DNA of 64,000 bases from Brevibacterium sp. S22. Lineage in GTDB: Bacteria > Actinomycetota > Actinomycetes > Actinomycetales > Brevibacteriaceae. The stretch is taken from the NCBI RefSeq assembly GCF_004745485.1, contig NZ_RHFG01000002.1, forward strand, positions 124,001 to 188,000, in the 5' to 3' direction. A program made the translations under genes and the position numbers. This document shows positions 18,208 through 27,568 of this stretch, in pieces (positions within the stretch are counted from its first letter, which is position 1; each line of letters begins with the position of its first letter). The notes beneath the pieces were generated by a model that did not search any database, was not told where the DNA came from, and was given only the letters and a program-made list of their open reading frames with translations.

Positions 18208-19545
18208 TCACTGCGGCATATTGACGAACCGGGACTTCGCGCCCTGGAACGCCACGGGGATGTCCATCGTCGGTCCGGCACGGTGCTTGGCGACGATGAT
18301 ATCGGCCTCGCCGGCGCGTTCGTGCTCCTTGTCGTACATGTCCTCACGGTGGATGAGGAGGACCAAATCGGCGTCCTGCTCGATCGAACCGGATTCACGC
18401 AGGTCCGAGATCATCGGCCGCTTGTCGGTGCGCTGCTCGCTGCCGCGGTTGAGCTGGGACAAAGCGATGACCGGCACCTCGAGCTCCTTGGCCAGCAGCT
18501 TGAGCGAACGGGAGAACTCCGAGACCTCCTGCTGGCGAGATTCGACGCGTTTGCCCGAGGACATCAGCTGCAGGTAGTCGACGCAGACCATCTGCAGATT
18601 GTGCTGCTGCTTGAGCCGCCGGCACTTCGCACGGATCTCGGTGAGCGCCATGTTCGGAGAATCGTCGACGAACAGCGGCGCGCTGTTGATCCGAGCCTCG
18701 GTCGCGGCCAGGGTGGTCCAGTCGTGCGGGCTGAGTTCGCCGCGGCGCAGATTCTGCAGAGGGATCTCGGATTCGGCCGAGAGCAGACGCATGACGAGTT
18801 CGTTCTTTCCCATCTCGAGTGAGAAGAACACGGCGGCGGCATCGTTGTGGATCGCGGCCGATCGGATGATGTCGAGCGCCAGCGTGGACTTGCCGACACC
18901 GGGACGGGCGGCGATGACGATCATCGTGCCGGGATGCAGACCGTTGGTGAGGTTGTCGAACTCAGTGAATCCGGTGGGCACACCCGCGGTCTGACCATCG
19001 GTGTTGCCGTTGCGTTCGATCTCCTGGGCGACCTCGCCGAGGATGTCGGAGAGGATGACGTAGTCCTCGGTCGTATGCCGTTCGGTGACCTTGTAGATCT
19101 CCGCCTGCGCGGAGTTCACGACGTCATCGGTGTCGCCTTCGGCATCGTAGCCCATCTGCACGATGCGGGTTCCGGCCTCGACGAGGCGACGCAGCACGGC
19201 CTGTTCGCTGACGATCGCAGCGTAGTAGCCGGCGTTGGCGGCGGTCGGGACTGAGGAGATGAGGGTGTGGAGGTAGGCGGCACCGCCGACGCGGGCGAGG
19301 TCGCCGGTCTTCGTCAGGTAGTTCGCCACCGTCACCGAGTCGGCAGGTTCACCGCGGGAGTAGAGGTCGAGAACCGCCTCGTAGATGGTTTCGTGAGCGG
19401 GCTTGTAGAAGTCGTCACCATTCATCGTCTCGACGCAGTCGGCGATGGCGTCCTTCGACAGCAGCATCGCACCGAGCACGCTCTGCTCGGCCTCGACGTC
19501 CTGCGGAGGGGTCCTCAGACCGTCATAGCCCTGGTCGTTGCTCAC
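18208..19545 (-). CDS. dnaB: Replicative DNA helicase DnaB
   Basis: The 445-residue hexameric helicase that unwinds DNA at the replication fork. The N-terminal domain (TPPQDVEAEQSVLGAMLLSK) binds primase. The RecA-like domain has Walker A ARPGVGKST (about 214-221), Walker B VCVDYLQLM, ALSQLNRGSEQR and DLRESGSIEQDADLVLLIHR. No intein is present, unlike some mycobacterial DnaB. GTG 19545 is preferred because AGAGGAA lies 5 bases upstream; an upstream ATG at 19596 has no ribosome site. In mycobacteria dnaB follows rplI directly, but here the two are separated by about 15 kb. Confidence 0.95.
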   Translation of the reverse strand: MSNDQGYDGLRTPPQDVEAEQSVLGAMLLSKDAIADCVETMNGDDFYKPAHETIYEAVLDLYSRGEPADSVTVANYLTKTGDLARVGGAAYLHTLISSVPTAANAGYYAAIVSEQAVLRRLVEAGTRIVQMGYDAEGDTDDVVNSAQAEIYKVTERHTTEDYVILSDILGEVAQEIERNGNTDGQTAGVPTGFTEFDNLTNGLHPGTMIVIAARPGVGKSTLALDIIRSAAIHNDAAAVFFSLEMGKNELVMRLLSAESEIPLQNLRRGELSPHDWTTLAATEARINSAPLFVDDSPNMALTEIRAKCRRLKQQHNLQMVCVDYLQLMSSGKRVESRQQEVSEFSRSLKLLAKELEVPVIALSQLNRGSEQRTDKRPMISDLRESGSIEQDADLVLLIHREDMYDKEHERAGEADIIVAKHRAGPTMDIPVAFQGAKSRFVNMPQ

Positions 19546-19711
19546 TCGATTTCCTCTTTCTGATCCCTCGTCCGCGTGGTACGCGACGGCGGTCACCCGC
19601 TTTCGGCGCCCTCCAACTGTACCCGGGTGGCGGTCCTGGTCTCAGACACCAGGGTAGGAGATGCCCCTGACACAGGGACTGTTCACGACACCGCCTCGGT
19701 GACGGACCGGG

Positions 19712-19753
19712 ACCGCCTCGGCGACGGTCCCGCCATGGGCCCGCCGAGGCGGT
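19712..19753 (-). terminator. Inverted repeat between the FtsX-like operon and dnaB
   Basis: ACCGCCTCGGCG at 19712-19723 and CGCCGAGGCGGT at 19742-19753 form a 12-bp perfect stem with an 18-base loop, just after the permease stop. There is no T-run. It probably ends the exporter operon before dnaB. Confidence 0.5.
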
Positions 19754-19759
19754 GGGCAC

Positions 19760-21142
19760 TCACTCTCGAGAGCGCCCCTCTGTCGCGACGGATACGAGTA
19801 TCGGCTTCGCCGCTTGGAGTCCGAGGCGAATGATGAGCACGCCGATGACGACTGCCGCGATGATCGTGAGGAAAGTGACCGGTTTGAACACGAGCGCCGC
19901 ACCGGCCAGCGGCAGGACGAGTACGATTCCGAGGCCGCCCGCCAGCAGTGAGACCCAGATGACGGGACCGATCACCGCGCGCACCATGGCCCGGTGCATG
20001 GCTTCGGGATCCATCCCCGCGGCATAGAGATCCTGGAAGGTGTCCGTGCGGTCGTAGATGTCGGCAACCTGGTTGATCAGCGCGGAGACGGCGATGAGCA
20101 GGATCGAGATCCCCAGGACGAGCAGGACTCCGGTGAACACGTCCTCCATGAGGTTCATCTCGGTCTGGGACATCGGATACTCCGAATCGTTCGCCGATTC
20201 GGAGCCGACCTGCATCAGTGAGACCCCGGTGCCGCCGACGGCAGCGACGAAGGCGGTCATCGCGACTCCCGAGACTCGGCGCCAGAAGCGCTTGGGCTCG
20301 TCGGAGACCAGGCGTGCAGCGATCAGTCGGGCGGGTGTGGCCGCACGATTGCCGCTGAGATGCGCGAACCACCTCATGAGCAGACCGCCGACGAGGTCGA
20401 CGACGAGGAGGCCGATGAGGAAGACGGAGAGGACCGCCGACATCATCACACCGAGCCCGAGGCTGCCCGTCTTGGCGATCTGGAGAGCGATCGGCAAGGC
20501 GATGATCAGCAGCACTGCGAGACAGACGCGGACAACGGGGAACCTTCGTTCGAGCGCCTTCGTCCGCACTCCGAGAGGTGAGACCGCGACCTTCCGCAGA
20601 CCGATGAGCGCCGAGATGATGCAGACGAGGATCAGGAAGACGACGACACCGGCCACGAGCAGAGGGGGCATGAGCATATCGCCGTAGCCGATCGGCTCGC
20701 CCATGAAGTGGATCAGGCTGACGGGCACTGACAGGACGAGGTATCCGAGCACTCCGAGGACGATCCCGCAGATTGCGGGGACCAGCGGTTCGGCGACGGC
20801 GAGCGCGACGATGGACGATCGCTTGGCTCCCAACAGCGACATGGTCGACAGCCGTTCGTCCTGGCGACGCGCGGACAGGGTGGCCGACGCCGAGGCCAAT
20901 GTACTGGCCGGGATGACCAGGAGCACCGTGGCCAGGCCGGCGAGGAACTTGTAGACGAAGTCGATTCCTTGGAGATCAGGATCCGTCGAGGGTGGGAGCT
21001 GGAAGAACATCCACGCTCCGGCGGCCACCGTGAGGAACAGTGTGGCGCAGGCGAAGAATGCGGCGGCCACGAGGACTGAGCTCGCCGAGGTCAGCGAGCG
21101 TCGCCCGAGGACGAGGGGGATCGTGCGAAGTGAAGTGGACAT
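19760..21142 (-). CDS. FtsX-like ABC exporter permease (second)
   Basis: A 460-residue membrane protein from the ATG at 21142 (MSTSLRTIPLVLGRRSLTSA), chosen for AGGAG 6 bases upstream. It is homologous to the permease encoded just upstream: both open with a membrane segment (FFACATLFLTVAAGAW), carry the cytoplasmic ARRQDERLSTMSLLGAKRSS stretch and end in a matching FtsX-like four-helix half. About eight to ten hydrophobic segments are present. It is the third gene of a ligand exporter or antimicrobial-peptide-type operon (ATPase - permease - permease). Confidence 0.85.
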   Translation of the reverse strand: MSTSLRTIPLVLGRRSLTSASSVLVAAAFFACATLFLTVAAGAWMFFQLPPSTDPDLQGIDFVYKFLAGLATVLLVIPASTLASASATLSARRQDERLSTMSLLGAKRSSIVALAVAEPLVPAICGIVLGVLGYLVLSVPVSLIHFMGEPIGYGDMLMPPLLVAGVVVFLILVCIISALIGLRKVAVSPLGVRTKALERRFPVVRVCLAVLLIIALPIALQIAKTGSLGLGVMMSAVLSVFLIGLLVVDLVGGLLMRWFAHLSGNRAATPARLIAARLVSDEPKRFWRRVSGVAMTAFVAAVGGTGVSLMQVGSESANDSEYPMSQTEMNLMEDVFTGVLLVLGISILLIAVSALINQVADIYDRTDTFQDLYAAGMDPEAMHRAMVRAVIGPVIWVSLLAGGLGIVLVLPLAGAALVFKPVTFLTIIAAVVIGVLIIRLGLQAAKPILVSVATEGRSRE

Positions 21143-21153
21143 GAGTGCTCCTT

Positions 21154-22521
21154 TCAGGCCGGGACCGCGGTGACGCGGCGGACGAGAGGACGGGTGAACT
21201 GCAGACCCAGCCACACCATCGCCACCCCGGCGACGAGGACGATGGCGACGGTGCCGATGGTGAGCGGATCACCGAGGTCGCCGACCGACGCCATGAGAAC
21301 GGCGAGTCCTCCTCCGAGCAGCAGGGAGACCACAGTGACGAGCAGGATCGGCGACATGACGGCTCGGACGGTGACCCGGTGCATCATCGTCTGCGGCATC
21401 CCGGCGGCATGGAGTTCGCGATAGGTGTCGGCCCGGTCGAGGATGTCCGCGGCCTGATTGATCGTGGCGGAGACGATGACGAGGATGAAGGCGATGGTCA
21501 GGGTGAGGATGAGTCCGGTGAAGATATCGTCGCCGAGGTATTGGTACGGACCCATGATGGCCCGTTCTTCCGCGGTGAAGTCCGCTTGACCGCCGCGCAT
21601 CATCGCTGTTCCGGTCCCGCCGACGACGGCGATGAAGGTGATCATCGCCAGCCCAGCGACCCGGCGCCAGTACTGTCCGGGGGCGTCGGCGACCATTCCG
21701 GCGGCGATCACCGAGGCGGGACCGCGCGCGGTCTTCCTCGCGATTCCGGCGTGGATGCGGATGCACAGCACACCGATGACGCTGATGAGCAGGAGGGCGA
21801 GTCCGGTCGTGGCGATGCTCGAGACGATCGTGGCCGTGGTCGACAGTTCCATCTTGGTGGAGACGTAGGTGGCGATGGCCACGACGAGGACGAGCAGGAT
21901 CGCCGTGATCACGCGGGCCAGTGGGAATCGCCGTTCCATGGCGCGGGTGCGCACACCCAACGGAGAGACGGTGATCCTGCGCAGGCCCAGCAGTGAGGCG
22001 AGCAGGCAGATGAGGACGAGACCGGCTGCGACTGCTGCGAGCAGCCAGGCCGGCATGACGAGCGCCTGGTAGCCCAGCGCCGCTCCGGTGAAGGTGATGA
22101 AACTGAGCGGCCAGGCGGCCAGCAGGTAGCCTCCGATGCCGGCCACGATGCCGATTGCGGCGGGGATGACGGGTTCGGCGACGGCGATGAGGCGGATCGT
22201 GCCGCGGCCGGCACCGAGCAGGGAGAGGGTGGAGAGGCGTTCGTCCTGTCGGCGGGCGCTCAATTTCGCCGAGGCGACTCCGAGGCTGACGGCGGGAACG
22301 ACGAGGAACACGGTCGCGAAGATGGCGAGCAGTTGGTAGAGCTCGGCGATTTCGGAGTATCCGGGGACATCGGGACGGTCGGTGAATGCCCAGGCACCGC
22401 CGGCGACGGTGAGGAAGATCGTCGAGCATGCGAAGAAGGCGATGCCCACGAGCTTCGCAGTCGTCGAGGTCAGGGACTGTCGGGACAGGAGGATGGGAAG
22501 GATGTTCATCGCGGTGCTCAC
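21154..22521 (-). CDS. FtsX-like ABC exporter permease (first)
   Basis: A 455-residue permease starting at GTG 22521, whose first bases overlap the ATPase stop (GTGA). Features match the neighbouring permease: ARRQDERLSTLSLLGAGRGT, SPLGVRTRAMERRFPLARVI and a C-terminal FtsX segment (AILDRADTYRELHAAGMPQT). The pair most likely arose by tandem duplication. It ends 11 bp before the second permease starts, consistent with one transcript. Confidence 0.88.
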   Translation of the reverse strand: MSTAMNILPILLSRQSLTSTTAKLVGIAFFACSTIFLTVAGGAWAFTDRPDVPGYSEIAELYQLLAIFATVFLVVPAVSLGVASAKLSARRQDERLSTLSLLGAGRGTIRLIAVAEPVIPAAIGIVAGIGGYLLAAWPLSFITFTGAALGYQALVMPAWLLAAVAAGLVLICLLASLLGLRRITVSPLGVRTRAMERRFPLARVITAILLVLVVAIATYVSTKMELSTTATIVSSIATTGLALLLISVIGVLCIRIHAGIARKTARGPASVIAAGMVADAPGQYWRRVAGLAMITFIAVVGGTGTAMMRGGQADFTAEERAIMGPYQYLGDDIFTGLILTLTIAFILVIVSATINQAADILDRADTYRELHAAGMPQTMMHRVTVRAVMSPILLVTVVSLLLGGGLAVLMASVGDLGDPLTIGTVAIVLVAGVAMVWLGLQFTRPLVRRVTAVPA

Positions 22522-23354
22522 CTGTGGTTCTGGGTGGGAGCCTGCTGTGGCGATGTCGTCTGCATCCCAGGGTTCTGTATGCCCTGATTCTGTATGCCCT
22601 GGTTCTGTGCGGCAGGGTTCTGCATTGCTGAATCGGCGACGATGCGGCCGTCGGCGAGCCGGACGACTCGGGAGCAGCGGGCGGCGACGTTCTCATCGTG
22701 GGTGACGACGACGAGTGTGGATCCTCGGCCGGTCGTGGAGCCCAGCAGCTCGGTGAGGACTTCGGAGGAGGTGCGTGAGTCGAGGGCGCCGGTCGGTTCG
22801 TCGGCGAAGGTGACGACGGGCTGGGTGACCTGGGCACGGGCGATGGCCACTCTCTGGGCCTGACCGCCGGAGAGCTGCCCGATCCGTTTGTTCAAGTGCT
22901 CGGTCAGGCCGAGTCGGTCGAGCCAGGCTCGGGCGTGCGCTGTGGCATCGGCTCGGTTCATTCCGGCGAGCATGGCGGCGAGTGCGACATTGTCGACGGC
23001 GGTGAGTTCGGGCAGGAGCAGTCCCTGCTGGAAGACGAAGCCGAAGACCTCGCGGCGCAGGGCCGTGCGGCCGGATTCTTTGAGGGACGTGATCTCGGCG
23101 GCGGCGCTGCGGTCGGTGGCCGAGAGGCCGATGCGGCCGCCGTCGGGGCTGATGATTCCGGCAAGACAGTGCAGGAGGGTGGTCTTGCCCGAGCCGGAGG
23201 GACCCATGATCGCCAAGGACTCGCCGAGGCCGATCGTGAGGGCGACTCCGGCGAGCGCATACGTCTGGTTGAAGTGTTTCGAAACGTTGCCGGCGGTGAT
23301 GATTGCGGGGTTCTGGTGAGCGGCCTGCTGCGCAGCATTCGGTGAAGAAGTCAT
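22518..23354 (-). CDS. ABC transporter ATP-binding protein (LolD/MacB type)
   Basis: A 278-residue ATPase. It has Walker A MGPSGSGKTTLLH, Q-loop FGFVFQQGLLLPEL, signature [16 protein letters not shown], Walker B VVTFADEPTGALDSRTS and switch His VVVTHDENVA. The VVTFADEPTGALD pattern is typical of ATPases paired with FtsX-like permeases. The start at ATG 23354 (MTSSPNAAQQ) is chosen because the upstream extension overlaps the divergent VOC gene. The C-terminus is unusual: a Gln/Asn-rich tail NPAAQNQGIQNQGIQNPGMQ beyond the ATPase fold, built from 5-residue repeats. Confidence 0.88.
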   Translation of the reverse strand: MTSSPNAAQQAAHQNPAIITAGNVSKHFNQTYALAGVALTIGLGESLAIMGPSGSGKTTLLHCLAGIISPDGGRIGLSATDRSAAAEITSLKESGRTALRREVFGFVFQQGLLLPELTAVDNVALAAMLAGMNRADATAHARAWLDRLGLTEHLNKRIGQLSGGQAQRVAIARAQVTQPVVTFADEPTGALDSRTSSEVLTELLGSTTGRGSTLVVVTHDENVAARCSRVVRLADGRIVADSAMQNPAAQNQGIQNQGIQNPGMQTTSPQQAPTQNHR

Positions 23355-23526
23355 GTCTCTATGATTTCTCGCGGCTTCTGCGCCGACCATGAAGTCAGCC
23401 CACGAGTGGGGGAAGGAAAACCCAACCCCTGTTGATGGAAAGCCGAAGCCGGGCACTGGGCCTGATAGTCTCCAGACTCCGCGACATCGACCGAGCCGGC
23501 GCACGACCGGAAGCTGAGGAGCCATC

Positions 23527-23916
23527 ATGAAGGTCAACTGGACATCCATCTTCGTCACCGATCAGCAGAAAGCCCTGGCCTTCTACACGGACACTCTCGG
23601 CTTCGTGCTCAAGCACGATATCGACCTGGGTGGTCCGCGCTGGCTGACCGTGGTCTCACCGGAGGATCCCGACGGAGTCGAGATCGTCCTCGAACCCAAC
23701 TCGCACCCGGCTGTCGTGCCCTTCACCGAGGCGCTCGTGGCCGACGGGATCCCGATGAATCAGTTCGCCGTCGACGATGTTCAGGCCGAATACGAGAGGC
23801 TGAGCAGCCTCGGCGTCATCTTCACTCAGGAACCCACGACGATGGGACCGATCACCACGGCTGTACTCGACGACACGGTCGGCAACCTCATTCAGCTCGT
23901 CCACCAGGACGAATGA
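23527..23916 (+). CDS. VOC family (glyoxalase-like) protein
   Basis: A 129-residue single VOC module. It has MKVNWTSIFVTDQQKALAFY, TDTLGFVLKHDIDLGGPRWL, VEIVLEPNS and a C-terminal TAVLDDTVGNLIQLVH with the usual metal-ligand positions (Glu in VEIVLE, Gln in LIQLVH). Substrate is unknown; such proteins are often dioxygenases, isomerases or drug-binding proteins. It runs divergently from the ABC ATPase and overlaps the 3' end of the ligase gene by 29 bp tail to tail. Confidence 0.85.
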   Translation: MKVNWTSIFVTDQQKALAFYTDTLGFVLKHDIDLGGPRWLTVVSPEDPDGVEIVLEPNSHPAVVPFTEALVADGIPMNQFAVDDVQAEYERLSSLGVIFTQEPTTMGPITTAVLDDTVGNLIQLVHQDE

Positions 23917-25456
23917 CCGGCCGAGCCTCCTGCAGCAGCTCGTCGCGAATGTCGACCTTGAGCACCTTCCCGACCTTGGACCGCGGCAGGTCCGACCAGG
24001 CTTCGATGAGCTTCGGGGTCTTCACGCTGCCGATCCGAGCCTTGACGTGAGCGCGCAGATCCTCCATCGACGCCTCACCGCCTCGGCGCAGCTGGACGAC
24101 AGCGGCGACCTTCTCACCCCAGTGGTCGTCGGGAAGGCCGATGACGGCACAATCCTGCACATCCGGATGTGAGAGCAGCGCCTGCTCAACCTCGGTGGAG
24201 TAGACATTGAACCCTCCGGTGATGATCATGTCCTTGGCCCGATCGACGACAAAGAGGTAGTCATCCTCGTCGAGGTAGCCGATGTCACCGGTGTGGTGCC
24301 ATCCGAAGCGTGACGCCTCCTCGGTGGCTGCGGGATTCTTATAGTAGCCGTCCATGACGAGTGAGCCGCGGACGACGATCTCCCCGCGCTCACCGCGGGG
24401 CAGGATCGAGCCGTCGACATCCATGATCGCCACCGTGCACAGCGGAGTCGGCCTGCCGGCCGAACTCAAGCGATCAGCAGCCACGGAGCCGTCGGGCAGG
24501 AAGTGGTCCCGGGGAGCCAGAGTCGAAATCATCATCGGCGCTTCGGTCTGCCCGAGCAGCTGCGCCATCACCGGACCGATCCTTGTCAGCGCCTCCTCGA
24601 GGCGCACGGGAGACATCGGAGCAGCTCCATACCAGAGGCATTCCAAAGAGCTGAGATCTGTGGAATCGAGCCCCTCCTCGGCGAGGATCATGTACACGAT
24701 CGTCGGCGGGAGGAACGAATGCGTCACCGCGTGCGTTTCGACATTCGTGAGGAACTGCCCGACGTCGGCGGTGCGCATGATGACGATCTGACCACCCAGG
24801 GCGAGGATCGGAAAGCACAGCACTCCTGCGGCATGGGTGAGCGGAGCCATCGTCAGATAGACCGGCCGCCCGGTGAACGGGTAGGACATCAGAGTCAGCG
24901 CCGTCATCGTCTCGAGGCTGCGATTGGACAGCATGACCCCCTTCGGGCGGCCGGTCGTGCCGCCCGTGCCGACGACCATCGCGAGATCGTCGACCGGCTC
25001 ACCCCCGACCGAAGCATCCCGTCCTCCGTCGAGGAAATCCCTCCAGGTCAATGCCCCTTCCGGTGCCTCATCGAGGCACACCCATGTGTGGACCAGCGGC
25101 AGATCTGCCCTGATCCTCTCGACCAGGTCGGCATATGCGCCTGCGAAGATGACGACTCGACAATCCGAGAGCTCCAAAAGCTCCCGATTCTCCCCGGCTT
25201 CGTTCCGCGGATTGATCGGGCACCACACTGCTCCGAGACGACTGATGCCGAACACACAGGTGAAAGCCGTGGGGTCGTTGCTCGAGATGATGGCCACCTT
25301 GTCACCGGGCTCCACCCCTCTCGCAGCAAGCGCGGCTGCGATATCGTACGACAGCGACACCACCTGTTCGTAGCTGCGTGTCTGACCATCCGTGGTCAGA
25401 CACGGAGCATGAGGGTCGATCGTCGCTCCCTTGTCGAGGAAGTCCGCGAGTCTCAT
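23888..25456 (-). CDS. AMP-forming acyl-CoA ligase
   Basis: A 522-residue ANL-superfamily enzyme. It has the P-loop-like VGTGGTTGRPKGVMLSN, a QTEAP motif, HHTGDIGYLDEDDYLFVVDR, the hinge AKDMIITGGFNVYSTEVEQA and the C-terminal catalytic lysine in LPRSKVGKVLKVDIRDEL. It activates a carboxylic acid with ATP and transfers it to CoA. The closest style is fatty-acyl or aryl-CoA ligase. It is third in a minus-strand cluster with a saccharopine-dehydrogenase-like protein and an SDR, under the divergent TetR gene, suggesting a small catabolic pathway for a carboxylic acid or ketone. Confidence 0.9.
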   Translation of the reverse strand: MRLADFLDKGATIDPHAPCLTTDGQTRSYEQVVSLSYDIAAALAARGVEPGDKVAIISSNDPTAFTCVFGISRLGAVWCPINPRNEAGENRELLELSDCRVVIFAGAYADLVERIRADLPLVHTWVCLDEAPEGALTWRDFLDGGRDASVGGEPVDDLAMVVGTGGTTGRPKGVMLSNRSLETMTALTLMSYPFTGRPVYLTMAPLTHAAGVLCFPILALGGQIVIMRTADVGQFLTNVETHAVTHSFLPPTIVYMILAEEGLDSTDLSSLECLWYGAAPMSPVRLEEALTRIGPVMAQLLGQTEAPMMISTLAPRDHFLPDGSVAADRLSSAGRPTPLCTVAIMDVDGSILPRGERGEIVVRGSLVMDGYYKNPAATEEASRFGWHHTGDIGYLDEDDYLFVVDRAKDMIITGGFNVYSTEVEQALLSHPDVQDCAVIGLPDDHWGEKVAAVVQLRRGGEASMEDLRAHVKARIGSVKTPKLIEAWSDLPRSKVGKVLKVDIRDELLQEARPVIRPGGRAE

Positions 25457-25474
25457 AATTCTCGATCCCCTGAC

Positions 25475-26608
25475 TCAGTTCTGCACCGTGAGCACCGGTT
25501 CGGCGACGAGGCCGAACTCCCGCAGCACACCCAGGAGCTCCAGGTGTCCGAACGCCTGGCATCCCGAGGCGAATCCCACTCGCCGAGGCGGTTGTTGGAT
25601 GAGGTGATACGCGAAGTAGGCCTGGAGCAGTCCGGTCTGCTGATAATTGCTGTTGCCGTGGATGACACAGTGCGCTCTGCCGAGCGGTCCGCTGGCGTGG
25701 ACCGAGTCGAGTGACTTATTCACCAGTGGATTCTCCCGCGGCGGCATCTCGCTCATCACCTGTGCAGCCGTCTCGGTGAGCACCGCATCGCGTTCGTCAT
25801 CGGACATGTCCTTCGTCTGTTCGAGGGCGTTGGCCACGATGACCGGTACCCCGCGCATGAGCGGTGTGTTGAAGACTCCGCCCTGGGCCTTGACGTTGGC
25901 GACCCGCGGGTCGTTCTTGAACCACACCGGGTGACTCGTCCCGCCCCAGGGAAGCGACTGAGCCAACTCATGCTGGCCGGGAACGACGAGCGGAACGAGA
26001 CCCTCGTTCGGATCGAACTCGGTGTAGGCATTGCGCTCGAGGTAGTACGCCCTCGAGGTCGCTGCGTTGACGAGGATCGTCTGCGTCGAGGCGATCGTCG
26101 GACTGCCGCCCCAGAACACCGCGATGTCCAAGGTGTCGAGGCCGGGCTTGTCGAGGCAGAGGTTCGCGGCGATCTCGCCGATCGTGTACATCTGGGCCAG
26201 ACCGGGAGAGAGCAGACGGTCCTTTGCGGCGAACTGCTCACCGAACTCCTCTTGGCAGGTGATCAGCCAATCCTGCTCACCCGAGGTGTCGGAGTAATGG
26301 ACACCGGCGTCGAGAGCCGCCTGGACGACCGTGGGCCCGTACTTGCTGAAGGGTCCGACGGTGTTGATAACGACTTCGGCGTCGGAGAACAGCTCGGTGA
26401 GGGCGCCGAGTTCGTTGTCGACGGCTCTGACCTCGAAGTCAGCGGTCTCGATGCCGGGAACGTTCGTGGCCATCGAGTCCTTCAGTCGCTGCTCGTTGCG
26501 CCCGGCGGCGATGAACGGCACACCATACTGACGCAGGTATTCGCAGACGATCCGGCCGGTGTAGCCGCTTGCGCCGTAGACGATGACGGGTTTGCTGGAT
26601 GCTGACAT
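25475..26608 (-). CDS. Saccharopine dehydrogenase-like NAD(P)-binding protein
   Basis: A 377-residue protein from ATG 26608 with AGGAGA 7 bases upstream. The N-terminal Rossmann motif VIVYGASGYTGRIVCEYLRQ is followed by AGRNEQRLKD and VVINTVGPFSKYGPTVVQAA, the signature of the saccharopine-dehydrogenase/trans-acyl enoyl reductase-like group. In that group DTSGEQDW follows the Pro-Phe loop, as here. The reaction is unknown; relatives reduce enoyl or ketone groups. A frame starting at GTG 26659 overlaps the SDR stop and is a possible longer form. Confidence 0.85.
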   Translation of the reverse strand: MSASSKPVIVYGASGYTGRIVCEYLRQYGVPFIAAGRNEQRLKDSMATNVPGIETADFEVRAVDNELGALTELFSDAEVVINTVGPFSKYGPTVVQAALDAGVHYSDTSGEQDWLITCQEEFGEQFAAKDRLLSPGLAQMYTIGEIAANLCLDKPGLDTLDIAVFWGGSPTIASTQTILVNAATSRAYYLERNAYTEFDPNEGLVPLVVPGQHELAQSLPWGGTSHPVWFKNDPRVANVKAQGGVFNTPLMRGVPVIVANALEQTKDMSDDERDAVLTETAAQVMSEMPPRENPLVNKSLDSVHASGPLGRAHCVIHGNSNYQQTGLLQAYFAYHLIQQPPRRVGFASGCQAFGHLELLGVLREFGLVAEPVLTVQN

Positions 26609-26655
26609 ATCTGTCTCCTTCTTCGTTGCTGTCTTTGTCGTTTCTCTTGGGGTGG

Positions 26656-27447
26656 TCACATGCCCATACCTCCGTCGACTTGGAGGGCGGCGCCGTTGAC
26701 GAACCGAGACTGGTCGGAGGCGAGGAACAGGAGGGCATCGGTGATGTCCTGCTCCTCGGCGAGACGACCCGACGGTGTGAGTTCGACGACTGCTGCGACC
26801 GCCGCCTCGGGGCTTTCGAAGAGACCGAGCTCCGAGACGTCGTTGGCCAGCCCCGCGCCCATCTCATTGGGAACGAGACCGGGGAAGATGCAGTTGACCC
26901 GAACTCCGTAGCCGAGCTTGCCGCTCTCCATCGCCGCGACCCTTGTGAGCCGGTCGATGGCCGATTTGGTCGCCGAGTACACGGAGATACCGGGGAATGC
27001 GATCGTGGCTGCCACCGAGGCGACGTTGATGATCGTCCCGCCGCCTTCGGCGGGACCGCCTGGCCGCATCGCGCGCAGGCCGTGCTTGAGCCCGAGAACC
27101 GTACCCAGGACGTTGACATCGAGCATCGTCTTCGCTTCGGCCGGGTCGATCTCAGTGACCAGGCTGGTGATCTCCACTCCAGCGTTGTTGATGACGATGT
27201 CCAGACCGCCCAGTGCCCCGACCGTCGATTCGATCGCTGCCTGCCAGGACGCGTCATCAGTCACGTCGAGCTTGACGAAGTGATGGCCGACGCCGAGGTC
27301 GGCAGCCACCTCCGCGCCGCGTTCCTGCAGGTCAGCGACAGCGACCTTCGCCCCTGCTGCGGATAAGGCGCGAGCGTAGGACTCTCCCAGCCCCTGCGCT
27401 CCACCGGTCACCAATGCGCGCCTTCCGGTCAGATCATAGGTAGACAT
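26656..27447 (-). CDS. Short-chain dehydrogenase/reductase
   Basis: A 263-residue SDR. It has the cofactor motif ALVTGGAQGLGESYARAL, an acidic residue after strand 2 (VAVADLQE) favouring NAD, INNAGVEI, and the catalytic Ser-Tyr-Lys in NVASVAATIAFPGISVYSATKSA (split here as INVASVAATIAF and VYSATK). Similar to 3-alpha/20-beta-hydroxysteroid dehydrogenases. It is the first gene of the minus-strand cluster and is divergent from TetR across 121 bp containing a palindromic operator candidate. The start at 27447 has GGAG upstream. Confidence 0.9.
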   Translation of the reverse strand: MSTYDLTGRRALVTGGAQGLGESYARALSAAGAKVAVADLQERGAEVAADLGVGHHFVKLDVTDDASWQAAIESTVGALGGLDIVINNAGVEITSLVTEIDPAEAKTMLDVNVLGTVLGLKHGLRAMRPGGPAEGGGTIINVASVAATIAFPGISVYSATKSAIDRLTRVAAMESGKLGYGVRVNCIFPGLVPNEMGAGLANDVSELGLFESPEAAVAAVVELTPSGRLAEEQDITDALLFLASDQSRFVNGAALQVDGGMGM

Positions 27448-27499
27448 TGCGGCTCCTTTGCCGTCGTTTCCATGTTGGGTGTTCAGCGTCACATTCATT

Positions 27500-27515
27500 C
27501 TTGACAACTGTCAAG
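27500..27515. promoter_or_regulatory. Palindromic operator candidate for the TetR regulator
   Basis: CTTGACAACTGTCAAG is a perfect 7-bp inverted repeat around AC in the 121-bp space between the divergent SDR and TetR genes. Size and symmetry fit a TetR operator, and it contains a TTGACA -35-like element. Confidence 0.65.
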
Positions 27516-27568
27516 ACCATCTGTCCAAACCAATTGCCCAGGCAGAGCGGAAAAGCTACCATCGAGAC

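Noticed and set aside
18208-19545. Intein in DnaB
   Set aside because: Length (445 aa) and uninterrupted Walker A and DNA-binding motifs show no insertion.
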